This document shows, piece after piece, positions 34,390 to 44,190 of a DNA stretch of 64,000 bases. The translations under genes were made by a program, and so were the position numbers. Origin of the DNA: Marinobacter algicola DG893. GTDB taxonomy: Bacteria; Pseudomonadota; Gammaproteobacteria; Pseudomonadales; Oleiphilaceae. The stretch lies in NCBI RefSeq assembly GCF_000170835.1, contig NZ_ABCP01000014.1, positions 1-64,000 of the forward strand, given 5' to 3'. The first letter of the stretch is position 1; each line of letters starts with the position of its first letter. The notes below the pieces were generated by a model that ran no database searches, was not told the origin of the DNA, and saw nothing but the letters and a program-made list of their open reading frames with translations.

Positions 34390-35325
34390 TCACTTCGAAG
34401 TGACAGCGGCTGGTATTAACGAAAAGGGACCAAATGCTGGACCATTGCCGGCCACGGTGGTGCGGCGAAATGCGCGTCGATATTTGGCCATGTCATAGTG
34501 CGTGGCGCGATGGAGGAGGACGCGGTTGTCCCACATGACAAGATCGTTTTCGCACCAGCGATGGCTGTAGATGAATTCGGGCTTGGACGCGTACTCGTCC
34601 AGCCACTTATGCAGTGCCTGGCCCTCCTCCAGGCTCATCCCGCTAATCTCATTCCCGGCATTCACCGTGAAAAACAGCGAGCGTTGGTTATCCCGGTCGG
34701 GGTGAACACGAACCAGAGGGTGGGACACCGGCGGCACGGCGTCGCGCTCGAATGGCGTGATCGGCGGCAGGGCGGGATACAATCGACGGCCAAACTCGTA
34801 ATAGTGAACCATGTGCAGCGGCTCAAACCGGCGTTTGTCGGCATCAGACAGAGCGTCGTAGGCGGCCAGCATGTTTGAGAATTCAGTCTCGCCGCCGCGG
34901 GCTTCGTCCGGCAGAATTTCAGTGCTGTACATCACCGACGCGAAGGAAGGGACGTATCGGTAGGAGCTATCGGTATGCCAGCGCGCATTAACCTTTTGAA
35001 ACAGCACTCTGGGATCGTCTTCCGAGAGATGCTCGCCCTCTCGCGAGGTATTGGCGACGTTGTAAAATGTTTTCGCGGTAGTAGTCTTGTCCTCTTCCGG
35101 AAAAACCTCCAACTCGCCCCAGCGTAGAGTAAAGTCCAGATGCGCCTTTTCATCCATCACTTGGTCGCGAAAGCAGATCACATGGTATTTTTGAAAGGCC
35201 TCCTGGATCGCCGCGAAGGTCGCGTCCGAGATCGGCTTTGCGAGATCGAGGCCAAGGATTTCAGCACCGAATGACTCGGTCAGTGGATTGATTCTGAATT
35301 GCTGAGCGTTCTGCGCGTGTGTCAT
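34390..35325 (-). CDS. TauD/TfdA family 2-oxoglutarate-dependent dioxygenase
   Basis: The 311-residue enzyme has the iron-binding His-x-Asp in WHTDSSYRYVP (about residue 113) and the distal His with the 2-oxoglutarate-binding Arg in HRATHYDMAKYRRAFRRTTV. It resembles the 2,4-D/taurine dioxygenase family and would hydroxylate a carbon, releasing CO2 and succinate. The ATG at 35325 is preferred over the adjoining GTG because AAGGAG lies at the better distance. It leads the TauD-SDR-cupin operon, with a perfect IclR-type palindrome 82 bases upstream. A second, related dioxygenase lies at 39996. Confidence 0.88.
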   Translation of the reverse strand: MTHAQNAQQFRINPLTESFGAEILGLDLAKPISDATFAAIQEAFQKYHVICFRDQVMDEKAHLDFTLRWGELEVFPEEDKTTTAKTFYNVANTSREGEHLSEDDPRVLFQKVNARWHTDSSYRYVPSFASVMYSTEILPDEARGGETEFSNMLAAYDALSDADKRRFEPLHMVHYYEFGRRLYPALPPITPFERDAVPPVSHPLVRVHPDRDNQRSLFFTVNAGNEISGMSLEEGQALHKWLDEYASKPEFIYSHRWCENDLVMWDNRVLLHRATHYDMAKYRRAFRRTTVAGNGPAFGPFSLIPAAVTSK

Positions 35326-35406
35326 CACGACTCTCCTTCTCTAGAGGGAGATCTAACCGGTCAGACCTGCGTGTTGAGGTCCAGAGATCAGATCAATTAT
35401 TATTTA

Positions 35407-35436
35407 TCATAATGTGGACGATTATCCACATTATGA
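35407..35436. promoter_or_regulatory. IclR-type operator, site 1
   Basis: A perfect inverted repeat: TCATAATGTGGA (35407-35418), six bases, TCCACATTATGA (35425-35436), in front of the TauD-SDR-cupin operon. The core GTGG-N8-CCAC recurs at 38700 and 40990. Confidence 0.78.
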
Positions 35437-35611
35437 CTGAACGATATCGTTAGCCTTCAAGCCTGTCAAGCGGGCTTTTACGGTTTAATTCAGCATTTCT
35501 TCGAGTCTGGGTGGGCCTTACTCTGCTGAATGTGGTGCGCCACCCTGAGCACTTCGCGGGGGCCCAATTAGCTCAGCCCCGTCAGTTCATCGGGACTCTT
35601 TTTTCAACTCT

Positions 35612-36934
35612 CTACCAACTCGGACCGCTCATCTGTTCCGGCAGCCATAGCACCAGCCCTGGGAATAGAATGACAAGGACCAGAGTGACCAATTGCATTC
35701 CGATGAAAGGAAGCACGCCCCGGTACATGTGTCTGAGCGTGATCTCCGGTGGGGTAATCGCACGGAGGTAAAAGATTGATGGAGCCATGGGCGGGGTCAG
35801 ATAGCTGGTCTGGAGCACAACCAGGAAGGTTACCGCGAACCACACCGGATCCACGCCATACCCGGTAACGATAGGCATGGCGAGGGGGATCAGGATTAGC
35901 ACCACCGAGATCAGGTCCAAAACGAAACCGGCGAGAAACGCCAGAACCAGGATAGCAGTCACGGCCCCGGCACCCGAGAGGCCCAGAGTCGACAGCAGCG
36001 ATTGAACGCTATCCATGCCGCCGGAAGCAAAGAATACCCCAGCGAACATGTTGCCACCGAGCACGATTAGCAGAATCATCGCAGTGATCGAGGCCGTGCG
36101 TCGCAGGGCATTCCAGAGGATTCCCCAGGTGAATGTGCGGTAGGCCAGAGAAAGAATCAGCGTTCCTGCCGCGCCACACGCAGCCGCCTCCGTCGGCGTT
36201 GCTATGCCTAGCAGGATCGTACCCAGCACGGTGAATATCAACGCCATGGTGGGAACCAGCGCGAAAACCGTCATCCGAATTTTCTGCGAAATAGAAAGTA
36301 CGGGGGGCTCTTCCTCGCGAGGTGCGAACGCGGGCTTTAGCATCGCGATGCCGACCACGTAGGCGATGAACAGCGCGGCCATGACCAGTCCGGGAAAAAG
36401 TAACCCTGCGAAGAGGTCACCAACCGAGACGTTGGCTACCGGAGCCAGGACGATCACGGTGATTGACGGAGGAATCACTGTTCCCAGCGAACCGCTGGCA
36501 CAGATCGTCCCGGAAATCAGGCTCTTGTCATAAGCATGCTTAAGCATGATCGGTACCGCGAGCATACCGATTACGGTTTCTGTGGCCCCCACCACACCAC
36601 TCGCGGCTGCGAAAATAGTGCCCAACAGCACGGCGCTGACCCCCAGACTGCCCGGTACGCGTCGAGTCCACACATGTACCGCATCGAAAAGCCGTTCAGC
36701 AATACCAGAACGTTCGAGCATGGCACCGATGAAGATAAACAGCGGCACTGCGGCGAGCACCGAGTTAGTGGCCACATCGTCCATTTTGGAAAGTAACTGA
36801 AAGATGACACCGTCGCCGAACTGAAGATAGCCTGCCACCAGCGCCACAGAAATCATTGAGAAGGCGATGGGAAACCCCGCCAGAATCAATATCAACAGTG
36901 CGGGAAACATCAGGAATGCGACGTAGCTGGTCAT
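35612..36934 (-). CDS. TRAP transporter large permease (DctM family)
   Basis: The 440-residue protein has about 12 hydrophobic segments and DctM-type motifs (GVVGATETVIGMLAVPIML, GSLGTVIPPSITVIV, LGIATPTEAAACGA, SYLTPPMAPSIFYLRA). It is the Na+-coupled permease that moves an organic acid delivered by DctP. The Met at 36934 overlaps the DctQ stop (ATGA), so the two permease genes are coupled. It is about 60 percent similar by eye to the second DctM at 56967 in this window. Confidence 0.92.
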   Translation of the reverse strand: MTSYVAFLMFPALLILILAGFPIAFSMISVALVAGYLQFGDGVIFQLLSKMDDVATNSVLAAVPLFIFIGAMLERSGIAERLFDAVHVWTRRVPGSLGVSAVLLGTIFAAASGVVGATETVIGMLAVPIMLKHAYDKSLISGTICASGSLGTVIPPSITVIVLAPVANVSVGDLFAGLLFPGLVMAALFIAYVVGIAMLKPAFAPREEEPPVLSISQKIRMTVFALVPTMALIFTVLGTILLGIATPTEAAACGAAGTLILSLAYRTFTWGILWNALRRTASITAMILLIVLGGNMFAGVFFASGGMDSVQSLLSTLGLSGAGAVTAILVLAFLAGFVLDLISVVLILIPLAMPIVTGYGVDPVWFAVTFLVVLQTSYLTPPMAPSIFYLRAITPPEITLRHMYRGVLPFIGMQLVTLVLVILFPGLVLWLPEQMSGPSW

Positions 36935-37485
36935 GCGTTCCCTTCCCATGCCTTACCGCTAATCAGCGTTGCGGTAGCCTTGATGAGCTCGGCTATCACC
37001 TGGACCCCGAGCATAAAAAATCCCAAGAACCAGGTGGTGTAAACTGGCCAGACAACGGGACTCCAGGCCGACTTACCCGTGACCTCTCCGCTTTGGTAGG
37101 CATTGATAACGCTGGCGAATAGCTCGATGGTCATCCACCAGACCGCGAATCCGAACGCGCAGTAGCCGATAACGTCGACCACGGCCTTACTCCGCGCCGA
37201 GAGCCTTGCATAAATGAGGTCGACACTGACGTGTTGCTTAATCTTCAACGCGTACCCCATTGCCAGCGCAAAAATCGATCCCATCAACATGTAGCTGACT
37301 TCATAGACCCAGTAAGTTGGGCTGCCTAGGACATAACGGCTGAAGACTTCGTACACCAACGACGCAATCAATGGGATGGTTAGCAAGGCCGCGATCACGC
37401 CAGCGATATCGGACATCCGCTCCGCCATTTTCAATATAAACATGTTTATATTCCAGACTGTTAGTTCTTCGCCGGCGTTTGCCAT
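36931..37485 (-). CDS. TRAP transporter small permease (DctQ family)
   Basis: The 184-residue protein has four predicted membrane segments and the DctQ-type VYEVFSRYVLGSPTYWVYEVS motif followed by ALKIKQHVSVDLIYARL. It forms the membrane complex with DctM. The start is uncertain: a Met 14 codons later (37443) aligns better with the paralogue at 56444, and neither has a strong ribosome-binding site. It lies between the dctP-like and dctM-like genes. Confidence 0.9.
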   Translation of the reverse strand: MANAGEELTVWNINMFILKMAERMSDIAGVIAALLTIPLIASLVYEVFSRYVLGSPTYWVYEVSYMLMGSIFALAMGYALKIKQHVSVDLIYARLSARSKAVVDVIGYCAFGFAVWWMTIELFASVINAYQSGEVTGKSAWSPVVWPVYTTWFLGFFMLGVQVIAELIKATATLISGKAWEGNA

Positions 37486-37545
37486 CCGCCAGCATTAAAA
37501 ACCTGCCGCCCCCTCGATTTGTTAGGGAGCGGCACAATTTTTCGA

Positions 37546-38613
37546 CTAATCCGCCAGACTTCCGATAGGCAAACGGTACTCGCTCCATGTCTTGAGCTTG
37601 TTCTTGAAATCTGTCTGGGATTCCAGAACTTCCTTGAACCAGGGATCTCCGGTCGCCTGTTCCTCTGCCCATTCCCGAGTCACTCGCGCCGCCTCATCGA
37701 TGAAGGACTGCTCCAGTTCTACAATCTCGTTCGGCCCCTCCTGCAATTCGCGGAAAGCATCCAAGTCAGCCGCGGAACTATCCAGCCAGCTCTCAAACAC
37801 GCTCAGTTTTCCGGCCAGCTTCAACATTTTCTGATCGTGCTCGGAGAGTTCGCTCCAGGCTTCTTTGTTCACCTGACATTCCAGCAAACCACCTGGGTTC
37901 TGAATGCCCGGAACAATCACGTACTGGGCAATATCCTGAAGGCCAGTGGGGAGGTTGATTTCCGGTGTCCCCAACTCGGCAGCCTGGATTATGCCGCGCT
38001 CCAGCGCACTGTATACTTCTCCACCCGACATCACGACCGTAGAAGCACCCAGGCGAGACGCAATATCGGCCCAAGCACCGGCGGTGCGCAGTTTAAGGCC
38101 TTGGAAGTCTTCCAGCGTTTGGATTCTTTTGGTCGAGTGCAAAAAAATGTCGGTACCCAAAATCGCGCAAGGATAAGAGATCACGTCGAACTCTTCTTGA
38201 CGCCATTGCTGCCAAAGTTCGAGGCCACCACCCTTGTACATCCACAGCATATAACCTTCGGGTGTCAGGCCTCCGGCGTAGCCGGCGAAGAGCACGCCGG
38301 TCTTGTCGATGCCCCAGTCATAGCCCATCCAGTTATTTCCTATCTCCGCAACACCTTTTTGGACCCCTTCTGTTACCTTCAAAGGGCTATAGAGAGTCCC
38401 TCCAGGATAAACCGTGATGTCGACCCGTCCTTCGGTAAGTTCAGCTACCCGTTTGGCATAGCCCTTGACGTCTCGTTCAAGCCAGGGGCCTCCACTCCAA
38501 GGCGTGGCCATTTTCCAATTCACGTCAGCCGCGATGGCACTAGTAGGGGTAGCCACAAAGACTGCGACCAATGAAGTAATAACAAATGACATACCGAATT
38601 TAAGCATTCTCAT
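37546..38613 (-). CDS. TRAP transporter substrate-binding protein (DctP family)
   Basis: The 355-residue protein has a signal peptide (cleavage near SAIAA-DVNW) and a DctP body with the conserved Arg-containing loop LKLRTAGAWADIASRLGA and the GTPEINLPTGLQDIA segment. It belongs to the TAXI-unlike DctP type that captures carboxylates; the conserved Arg salt-bridges the ligand. AAGGAAC lies before the ATG. The mature sequence is strikingly close to the second DctP at 55260 (shared MATPW-GGPWLERD and EGGLELWQ blocks), so the ligands are probably related. Confidence 0.92.
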   Translation of the reverse strand: MRMLKFGMSFVITSLVAVFVATPTSAIAADVNWKMATPWSGGPWLERDVKGYAKRVAELTEGRVDITVYPGGTLYSPLKVTEGVQKGVAEIGNNWMGYDWGIDKTGVLFAGYAGGLTPEGYMLWMYKGGGLELWQQWRQEEFDVISYPCAILGTDIFLHSTKRIQTLEDFQGLKLRTAGAWADIASRLGASTVVMSGGEVYSALERGIIQAAELGTPEINLPTGLQDIAQYVIVPGIQNPGGLLECQVNKEAWSELSEHDQKMLKLAGKLSVFESWLDSSAADLDAFRELQEGPNEIVELEQSFIDEAARVTREWAEEQATGDPWFKEVLESQTDFKNKLKTWSEYRLPIGSLAD

Positions 38614-38687
38614 GTTCCTTCCCTTCTCTGCTAAATTTATCTTTGTTGTTTAAAAAAGGTGGCGGTATAGGTATCTTCATTGAACAT

Positions 38688-38727
38688 TTTATCCATATTG
38701 TGGCTGTATATCCACAATATGGATAAA
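38688..38727. promoter_or_regulatory. IclR-type operator, site 2
   Basis: A perfect 16-bp inverted repeat: TTTATCCATATTGTGG (38688-38703), eight bases, CCACAATATGGATAAA (38712-38727), 75 bases before the dctP start. The GTGG-N8-CCAC geometry equals that of the site at 35407. Confidence 0.78.
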
Positions 38728-38793
38728 TCTAGCACTTGCTTTTCAGGGTGTCAATACGGCCCGAACCTCTAAGCCCCCTCCATAGGTATATGA

Positions 38794-39870
38794 TTAATGC
38801 ATGCGTTCCAGGCGACGCATAGCGTAGATAAGATCATCTTCAGTTAGAGGACGCTCGAAATTGCGTGTATGCGGCGCCGCATGAGTATGCTTTGCGATCG
38901 TGCGCAGCTCATCGGTGTCGGGCTGGCTCAGGCCCAGCTCAGCGAGACTGGCCGGCAATCCAACCGCTGCATAGAAGGCGAATTGGTCGCCCATGAAGGA
39001 GTGCGATCGATTTTCCAAAACGAATTGAACCAGCAGAGCATAGGCTACCTGTCGGCCGTGCAACGCTTCCGCCGTCGCCGGCACGGCGCTCAACCCGCGT
39101 GTCATGGCATGGGCGATGGAAAGACCGCTGCCTTCGAATCCCAGCCCGGCGAGTAAGATGCAAGCTTCGATGACTTTCTCAAAGGCCTCGTCTGGCTCGC
39201 CGCTGCCAGCAACGGCCAAGGCATTAACGGCATGCTCCCGTAGCACTTGCTCGCAGACATTGGCCAAGCTAACGGACGCAACGGTGGCGCGGCCACCAAA
39301 CATGTTAAGACCGCCAGCGCCAACACACTGTGCCGCCTCGTACCGCTTGACCAAGGCATCGCCAATACCTGAAACGAGTAAGTGGCGCGGTGCACCTGCA
39401 AGGATTTGAGTGTCCACGATCACCGCGTCGGGATTGCGTGGAATGCGCTCGGCGGACAGCAGCTTGTGATTATCGTCATAAAAAATGAAGACCCGGCTTG
39501 TAGGGCCATCGTTCGAGGCCGCGGTCGGTAGCGTTACCAACCGCGCCCCCAACTCACGACTGACCGCCTTCCCGGCATCCACGCCCTTTCCACCCCCCGC
39601 CGCGATAACCACATCCGCACGGTGTTCAACCGCCAGCTTCGCAATGTTGCCCGGTGTGACCTCCCCAGCGAGCGCTGCGGAACTGAACGCCACGCCCACG
39701 GCTGCCAGTTGCTCGGCAAGCCGCGGCGCAACCATTCGCTCGACATGGGTATCGGCGATTAGCAGCGCTCGCGTGCCTAGGCTTGCGACAATATCACCGA
39801 TACGCCCGATGGCGCCGGGGCCCTGTACATACAGACCGGGAGCCCCTAGTATTTTCATAGTTTCAGACAC
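38794..39870 (-). CDS. iron-containing alcohol dehydrogenase (glycerol dehydrogenase-like)
   Basis: The 358-residue group III dehydrogenase has the NAD-binding AAGGGKGVDAGKAV and the metal-ligand segments GIGDALVKRYEA (Asp), GLSIAHAMTRGL (His) and EALHGRQVAYAL (His), as in GldA. It should oxidise a polyol or hydroxyacid. It lies between the TRAP operon and the second dioxygenase gene on the same strand and has its own start, so its transcription may continue from the dioxygenase gene upstream. Confidence 0.86.
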   Translation of the reverse strand: MSETMKILGAPGLYVQGPGAIGRIGDIVASLGTRALLIADTHVERMVAPRLAEQLAAVGVAFSSAALAGEVTPGNIAKLAVEHRADVVIAAGGGKGVDAGKAVSRELGARLVTLPTAASNDGPTSRVFIFYDDNHKLLSAERIPRNPDAVIVDTQILAGAPRHLLVSGIGDALVKRYEAAQCVGAGGLNMFGGRATVASVSLANVCEQVLREHAVNALAVAGSGEPDEAFEKVIEACILLAGLGFEGSGLSIAHAMTRGLSAVPATAEALHGRQVAYALLVQFVLENRSHSFMGDQFAFYAAVGLPASLAELGLSQPDTDELRTIAKHTHAAPHTRNFERPLTEDDLIYAMRRLERMH

Positions 39871-39995
39871 AGCTTACTCCATTGGGGGCTTGACGCCCGC
39901 CTCATCAATACCACGCCACGGGGCCACAACTGATCGAGCCCATTGGCGTAAAGTGTTGTGACGCGCCATTCTGGCGCAGTAAAGTTGCCTCGCGT

Positions 39996-40901
39996 CTAAC
40001 GCTGCGCCTCGGCTACCTCTACCGAATTGGCGACGTCGGAAACCGTGGCCCGTTTCAGGTCGCGTCTCCAGCGCAGATCATCGAAGTCCTTGCCCCGGTG
40101 CATGGTGCAGCGGTTATCCCACATCACCAGGTCGTGTTGGCGCCAACGGTGGGTATAGACAAACTGTCGCTGGGTGGCGTGCTCGGTCAGCTCATCCAGG
40201 AGGGACTGGCTCTCCGCATCGGATATCTCGACAATTCGTGTTATATGAGCCGCGAGATAGAGCGACCTGCGATGACTCTCAGGAATTGTGCGAACCAGGA
40301 CATGCAAGGCCGGCGGTAAGGCTCGACGTTCCTCCTCGGGGAAATCGGTGTATCCGATCTTGGCCCTGGAGTGGAATATCGAATGCTCGGCAATGAGGCC
40401 CTCGATACGCCGTTTCATTGCCTCCGGTAACGCATCGTAAGCTGCGCGCTCATCGGCAAACTCGGTGTGCCCGCCAATCGGTGCGATCTCGCGGGCATAC
40501 AATAGCGAGGCCCGCGCAGGCACGTGATGGAAGGAGCTATCGGTGTGCCATAATTGATTACCTAGGTGGAACATTCGTGCGCGACTGCCGCTGGTCCACA
40601 CTTCGTTTTTGGGACTGAGATTGGACACATCTGCTAGTTCGGAGCTATGGGATTTCGTCGTCACGTCGCGATTGCGATATGACGCGATCGTTGGATTTTC
40701 ACCCTCTAACGGTCCGAATTCCTTGGCAAAAGCGATATGCTGCTCAGGGGTCAGACTTTGCCCTGGAAAAACCAGTACAGCGTATCTCCAGAATGCCTCT
40801 TTGATTGCCTCGCTATCATCCGCAGAAAGAGGCTTTGACAGGTCCACGTCACCCACCTCGGCTGCGAAGTTTTGGGTAATTGGATAGATGCTTATAGCCA
40901 T
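39996..40901 (-). CDS. TauD/TfdA family 2-oxoglutarate-dependent dioxygenase (second copy)
   Basis: The 301-residue enzyme has the His-x-Asp iron site in WHTDSSFHHVPARASLL and the distal TMHRGKDFDDLRWRRDLKRATV. The Met at 40901 is chosen because GGAG lies about seven bases upstream and the conserved start ISIYPITQNFAAEVGDVDL begins there; the frame is open far upstream. It shares the fold and context of the dioxygenase at 34390 but differs in detail, so the two may act on successive or alternative substrates. An operator-like palindrome lies 82 bases upstream. Confidence 0.88.
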   Translation of the reverse strand: MAISIYPITQNFAAEVGDVDLSKPLSADDSEAIKEAFWRYAVLVFPGQSLTPEQHIAFAKEFGPLEGENPTIASYRNRDVTTKSHSSELADVSNLSPKNEVWTSGSRARMFHLGNQLWHTDSSFHHVPARASLLYAREIAPIGGHTEFADERAAYDALPEAMKRRIEGLIAEHSIFHSRAKIGYTDFPEEERRALPPALHVLVRTIPESHRRSLYLAAHITRIVEISDAESQSLLDELTEHATQRQFVYTHRWRQHDLVMWDNRCTMHRGKDFDDLRWRRDLKRATVSDVANSVEVAEAQR

Positions 40902-40982
40902 CGGGTTCTCCATCGTATAAAAGAGTCTCAGGTCCGCGACAACATCACTCGATTCAAAGAAAAGCGAGTGGTCTGGACTAAT

Positions 40983-41012
40983 CCACAATGTGGTCTTTGA
41001 TCCACTTTGTGG
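40983..41012. promoter_or_regulatory. IclR-type operator, site 3
   Basis: CCACAATGTGG (40983-40993) and CCACTTTGTGG (41002-41012) make a GTGG-N8-CCAC palindrome with one mismatch in the arms. It lies between the second dioxygenase and the divergent IclR gene, and could serve both. Confidence 0.65.
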
Positions 41013-41227
41013 ACGTGCTAGTATAAAGCATTCTTCCGATTCCGAGTCAACACAGCAAGGTTGGAATTTGATGCACATGCTGGCAAGCCAAGCAGAGAGT
41101 AGTTACCGAAGCTCTGGGGGGCGGGGCAATTGCAGTAGCGTATCTGTCCAATGATATGCTGATTGGCGGGTGATGCTGCGTTCCAGTCAGTCCCGCCCAA
41201 TCGCAGACGGCTAACCTAGGAGATGAA

Positions 41228-42004
41228 ATGTCAGAAGTTAGCAAGCAATCTAAGCCCCAAGTCCAGGGGACAGCGTCATTTTCCAAGTTCATGAACGTGT
41301 TGCAGGCGATCGCCGACTCGCCGAATATCGATATAACCGGATTAATGAATGTAGTGCCGTACCCGCGACCAACACTCTATCGCCTCCTTTCAGCGCTAAT
41401 TAACGAAGAGCTGGTAACGGAAAACGGGGACCGCGGCACGTTCAAATTGGGTACGCGATTGATCAGCCTGGCCGCCCGCGCCCGGGATGAACACGATCTG
41501 CGAAGCATAGCGCATCGGCACGTCGCTGCGCTTCGCGATACCACCGGCGAGACCGTGCACCTCGCGGTTCCCAGCGGATTGGAAATGGTCTACGTCGATA
41601 AACTTGAGAGCCCGCAGAATGTACGCATGATTTCGCGCATCGGTACGCGAGTGAATCTGCACTCGACGTCCGTTGGCAAGGCCTATCTTGCGGCCCTCGA
41701 TTCCGCGGTACGGGAAAATATTCTCGCGCAACTACAACTGACCCGGCGCACGGAACACACCATTACCAATCTCGATCAGCTCCGGGACGAACTCACTCAG
41801 ACCCAACAGCGAGGTTATTCGCTCGACTGGGAAGAGAACGAACTGGACATTCGGTGCTTCGGAGCCGCTATTCTTGATTGCGAGGGCCAACCAATCGGGT
41901 GTGTCAGTGTCAGCGTGCCCAAGTATCGCTATGATTCCATCGATACCAAGCTCTTCCAAACCGCGATCCGCGCAACCGTCGATACCATCTCGAAAAGCCT
42001 ATAG
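41228..42004 (+). CDS. IclR family transcriptional regulator
   Basis: The 258-residue regulator has an N-terminal winged helix (ITGLMNVVPYPRPTLYRLLSALINEELV, about residues 37-64) and a C-terminal effector domain ending in DCEGQPIGCVSVSVP, the usual ligand-binding half. AGGAG lies five bases before the ATG. It is divergent from the leftward dioxygenase/dehydrogenase genes and next to three matching palindromes in the cluster, so it is the most likely regulator of the whole catabolic set, with an intermediate or the imported acid as effector. Confidence 0.9.
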   Translation: MSEVSKQSKPQVQGTASFSKFMNVLQAIADSPNIDITGLMNVVPYPRPTLYRLLSALINEELVTENGDRGTFKLGTRLISLAARARDEHDLRSIAHRHVAALRDTTGETVHLAVPSGLEMVYVDKLESPQNVRMISRIGTRVNLHSTSVGKAYLAALDSAVRENILAQLQLTRRTEHTITNLDQLRDELTQTQQRGYSLDWEENELDIRCFGAAILDCEGQPIGCVSVSVPKYRYDSIDTKLFQTAIRATVDTISKSL

Positions 42005-42137
42005 TGGCGATACCGATCAGATGCAATAAAACGCATCCCGCGGCGAACACCAGCGAGGTAACCTTATGCGGCTCCTTCTGGCACTGCTCCGCCAGCATGT
42101 AGTTGTGCACCGCTGGCGGTAGCGCCGGTAAATCGAC
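42000..42137 (-). pseudogene. C-terminal fragment of an AEC family transporter
   Basis: Reading the minus strand gives LPALPPAVHNYMLAEQCQ and then HKVTSLVFAAGCVLLH, which resembles the last helices of auxin-efflux-carrier (malonate transporter) proteins. No start or rest of the gene is present; it was probably cut when the IclR-bearing segment was joined here. Confidence 0.5.
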
Positions 42138-42610
42138 CCACTTGCCTCAGCGGTATTGAGCCACTTTTTTGAAGCGGGCAAATCCACGTTCAAGGACAAC
42201 AGTGCTTCCAGTTTCTCGTAAACGAGCGACTGTTGTTTGCAGTAAGCTGTGCAGGATAAGCCAGAAACGCGTCAGTCAGACAGCGCCTTCTGCCAGAACT
42301 GGTGCAGGTCGGGGTTGTCTTTCCATGGGATTCCTCCTGGGATGAACAGGCAGGAATCAGTGTGGCGAACTCTGGTGGTTGGAAACAGGTGTGGAGTTAG
42401 TGGCACTTACAAGACTGGAAAAAGCGGCTGGTCTGAGCTTGTTCTCGGAAGACCCCATACTGTTTCTCTATGCCTGAGTGCTTCAATGGTAGAAGCCATA
42501 CCTTTCAAGGAAGATAGCCTAAATCCTGCGCTCTAGACAGATGAGCAATGGATGAGGGGCTTCCATGCACTGTTTGAAATCCGCATGCCGGAGATCGGTC
42601 TTGCAACCTT
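42138..42610. other. non-coding stretch before the IS21 remnant
   Basis: Short open frames exist on both strands, one on the minus strand ending NPDLHQFWQKALSD, but nothing is recognisable. It looks like joined fragments of former genes. Confidence 0.35.
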
Positions 42611-42841
42611 GCATATTCCGGCCCATCGTGACCGCCCATTCCATTTGAACGTGACCGCCTGTTCCGGGCGATCGTGACCACTGATTCCGTTTTATCGTGA
42701 CCGATCTCGGGTGATTTTCCGGAGTCTCTGGTCACGATGCCTGAATCCCCGGTCACGTTCCTCCGGAATCACTGCCAACACGCTGGAATTCTTCAACTTT
42801 ATCCGGCATATCCGTTTCTTTTTCATCACGAGGAAGGGCGG

Positions 42842-43438
42842 ATGCCGGCAGCGAGGATTTCCATGCGACAGATCTCGAGGTCTTGCGCCTCAAATACGAA
42901 GCGGGCCTGAGTCATGAGCGCATTGCCCGTGCCTGCGGACTCTCCAAGGGGGTGGTTGGCAAGTACGTCAGCTTGGCCACCGCTCAGGGCATCACCTGGC
43001 CGTTACCGGAAGGCACGGACGAAGCTCGGCTGGAAGCCCAGCTGTTCCCGGCCAAGACACCCCCATCTCTCTTTGCTGAGCCCGACTACTCCCACCAGGC
43101 CCATCAGAACTGGTCACCGGGACGGTTCCTGAACTGGGCTACGGACATTGGCCCCGCCACTAACAGTGGTGCAGCGACAGCTCAAGGATCGTCCTCATCC
43201 GGAGCATGGTTACCGATCATGCCTGGGGCTGTTGAACCTAAGCCGACGATACAGTCGTGATCGGCTGGAGCAGGCCTGTGCCCGGGCGCTGTCCATCAAC
43301 TCGGCCAGCTACCAGAGCATCACTTTGATCCTGAAGCAGGGGCTGGATCAGCTCCCGTTACCCCTAGCCGAGGAGGAGTCGGAACTGGCCGATCTGCCCG
43401 TTCACACCAACGTTCGCGGCCCCCGCTACTACCACTGA
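42842..43438 (+). pseudogene. istA: istA remnant (IS21 transposase)
   Basis: The start MPAARISMRQIS is followed by a one-base frameshift (about 42870), then LRLKYEAGLSHERIARACGLS, an IstA helix-turn-helix. After FAEPDY the sequence jumps to the C-terminal HQNWSPGRFLNWATDIGP, so most of the catalytic domain (roughly 350 residues by family length) is deleted. A second frameshift near 43150 leads to the tail ending NVRGPRYYH. The protein cannot be functional. Confidence 0.85.
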
Positions 43439-43452
43439 CCCCGGAGAAACTG

Positions 43453-44190
43453 ATGTTGACTCAAAACACCCTCGACACCCTACGCCAACTCAAACTGACG
43501 GGGATGTGCGATGCCCTGGAACAACAACGAGCACAGCCTGAGACCCACGACCTGGCGTTACTGATAGACCGGGAGGTGCTGCACCGGGAAAATCGACGAC
43601 TGGAGGGACTGCTCAAAGCGGCACGGTTACGGGTGCCGGCTTGCGTGGAAGACATCGATTACCGCCACCCGAGAGGGCTGGAGCGCTCCCGTATGGCAGG
43701 GCTGGCCAACTGTGACTGGATCCGCCAATCCCTGAACCTGTGCATTACCGGGCCCACCGGGTGCGGTAAGACCTGGCTGGCGTGCGCCGTGGGCAATCAG
43801 GCCTGCCGTCAGGGCCTCTCGGTGCGCTACCTGCGAGTGCCGCGCCTGTTCGAACAACTGCGCATCGCCCATGGCGATGGCAGCTACGCGCGGCTGATGA
43901 ACCAGTTGCTGAAGACCGACCTGCTGATCCTGGACGACTGGAGCATGTAGACGGTGACCGCGCAACAACGACAAGATCTGATGGAAGTGATCGAATACCG
44001 ACACGGGCGAGGCTCAACGCTCATCGCCAGCCAGTTACCAACCGAACACCGGCAGGACTACATCGGCTCCGCCACGCTTGCCGACGCCATCCTGGACCGG
44101 CTCCTGCACGGCGCTCATCGACTCAATCTGAAGGGAGAATCACTGCGAAAAGCGAAAGCACAAAACGCGGAGTCGGTTGACCCATCGTGA
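43453..44190 (+). pseudogene. istB: istB with premature amber stop (IS21 helper ATPase)
   Basis: IstB is the DnaA-like ATPase that activates IstA. The Walker A TGPTGCGKTWLA and Walker B LLILDDW are intact, but a TAG at 43948-43950 interrupts the frame directly after DDWSM. Downstream, in the same frame, the rest of IstB is conserved (TAQQRQDLMEVIEYRHGRG through the ILDRLLHGAHRLNLKGESL tail). Amber suppression aside, only a truncated protein can be made. Confidence 0.85.
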
